Source: Burkholderiaceae bacterium (GTDB lineage: Bacteria; Pseudomonadota; Gammaproteobacteria; Burkholderiales; Burkholderiaceae). Taken from it: a DNA stretch of 5,266 nucleotides. The stretch covers positions 1-5,266 of the forward strand of contig CANBYN010000146.1 in the NCBI GenBank assembly GCA_947373615.1. Reading direction: 5' to 3'. The position numbers and the translations under genes were made by a program. Position 1 is the first letter of the stretch; the number at the start of each line of letters is the position of its first letter. The notes beneath the pieces were generated by a model. The model saw only the letters and a list, made by a program, of their open reading frames with translations, did no database searches and was not told where the DNA came from. Below are positions 4,904 to 5,266 of the stretch, one piece after another.

Positions 4904-5266
4904 ATGAACTTTACCCCCACAGAACTTGGTGCCAGTATTATTTTTGCAATAGCAGTCTTACATACTTTTTGCACTGCTTATTTTGAATCACTTGCCAAAA
5001 ATTCACTACGACATGCCGGCCTATGGCACCTACTTGGCGAGGTGGAAATTGTTTTTGGCTTTTGGGCCGCCATCCTAGTTATCTTCATTAGCTTTTATGA
5101 CAGCTTAAGCACGGCAAAGGCTTTTCTTAATAAACTTAATTTCACTGAACCCTTATTTGTCTTCGCCATTATGATTGTGGCTGGAACTAAGCCCATTCTG
5201 TATATTTCTACACAAATTTTGCATTTGCTTGCAAAGGCACTGCAGTTCCTGCTTCGCATTAAAAGA
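4904..5266 (+). CDS. Putative Na+/H+ antiporter, N-terminal part
   Basis: The first 121 codons are visible, and the frame is still open at the window edge. Hydrophobic segments lie at about residues 8-27, 47-66 and 83-101. Seen: FAIAVLHTFCTAYFESLA (14-31), RHAGLWHLLGEVEIVFGFWA (36-55) and NFTEPLFVFAIMIVAGTKPI (79-98), which match my recollection of a family annotated as putative Na+/H+ antiporter that is common in betaproteobacteria. Transport activity is a family label and not shown by these residues. The start is fixed: an in-frame TAA lies at 4892-4894, only three codons upstream, and the conserved sequence begins within a few residues. No Shine-Dalgarno is visible, and an extended -10 element lies just upstream. 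Confidence 0.75.
   Translation, partial: MNFTPTELGASIIFAIAVLHTFCTAYFESLAKNSLRHAGLWHLLGEVEIVFGFWAAILVIFISFYDSLSTAKAFLNKLNFTEPLFVFAIMIVAGTKPILYISTQILHLLAKALQFLLRIKR

Noticed and set aside
4514..4986. Two + strand frames opposite the rhodanese gene, one running into the antiporter gene
   Set aside because: Neither looks like a protein family, and the second is out of frame with the conserved antiporter sequence.

Overview
This window reads as an ordinary stretch of a low-GC betaproteobacterial chromosome. The gene families (maleylacetoacetate isomerase, a betaproteobacterial-type putative Na+/H+ antiporter, short Rap1a/Tai-like and glycine-zipper envelope proteins) together with the AT-leaning composition suggest a Burkholderiales member such as Polynucleobacter. 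That placement is inferred from protein style and not proven. There are no rRNA or tRNA genes, insertion sequences, CRISPR repeats or phage genes, and no gene-free stretch longer than about 140 bases.

Layout, left to right. The C-terminal 140 residues of a zeta-class glutathione transferase (maleylacetoacetate isomerase) enter from the left edge on the + strand. Its 3' end overlaps by 30 bp the 3' end of a leftward gene group. That group, in transcription order, is an ammonium transporter (3113 to 1911), a gamma-class carbonic anhydrase family protein (1864 to 1340) and an AEC/auxin-efflux-type permease (1323 to 394). Its gaps are 46 and 16 bp with no visible terminator, so read-through is plausible, although the carbonic-anhydrase-like gene also has a TATAAT directly before its start. 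Rightward from the amt promoter region run a small secreted Rap1a/Tai-like protein (3250-3612) and a glycine-zipper lipoprotein (3656-3943), closed by an intrinsic terminator. Next, on the - strand, come a rhodanese-domain protein (4846 to 4448) and an OsmC-family thiol peroxidase (4389 to 4000), probably co-transcribed and probably both acting in sulfur/peroxide chemistry. The window ends in the first 121 codons of a putative Na+/H+ antiporter (4904 onward).

The most interesting non-coding signal is the 136-bp divergent region between amt and the Rap1a-like gene. It holds four evenly arranged GTGCA/TGCAC half-sites (3169-3208), including a perfect 25-bp palindrome and a 17-bp element with the geometry of an NtrC site, next to overlapping divergent -10 boxes. 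Nitrogen control of amt is the natural hypothesis, but no sigma-54 promoter is visible. Other points are two genes whose starts sit where transcription should begin (possible leaderless mRNAs), an intrinsic terminator whose right arm is coding sequence of the convergent osmC-like gene, and an orphan Rap1a/Tai-like protein with no secretion-system effector beside it. I found no clear evidence for an entirely new multi-gene system.
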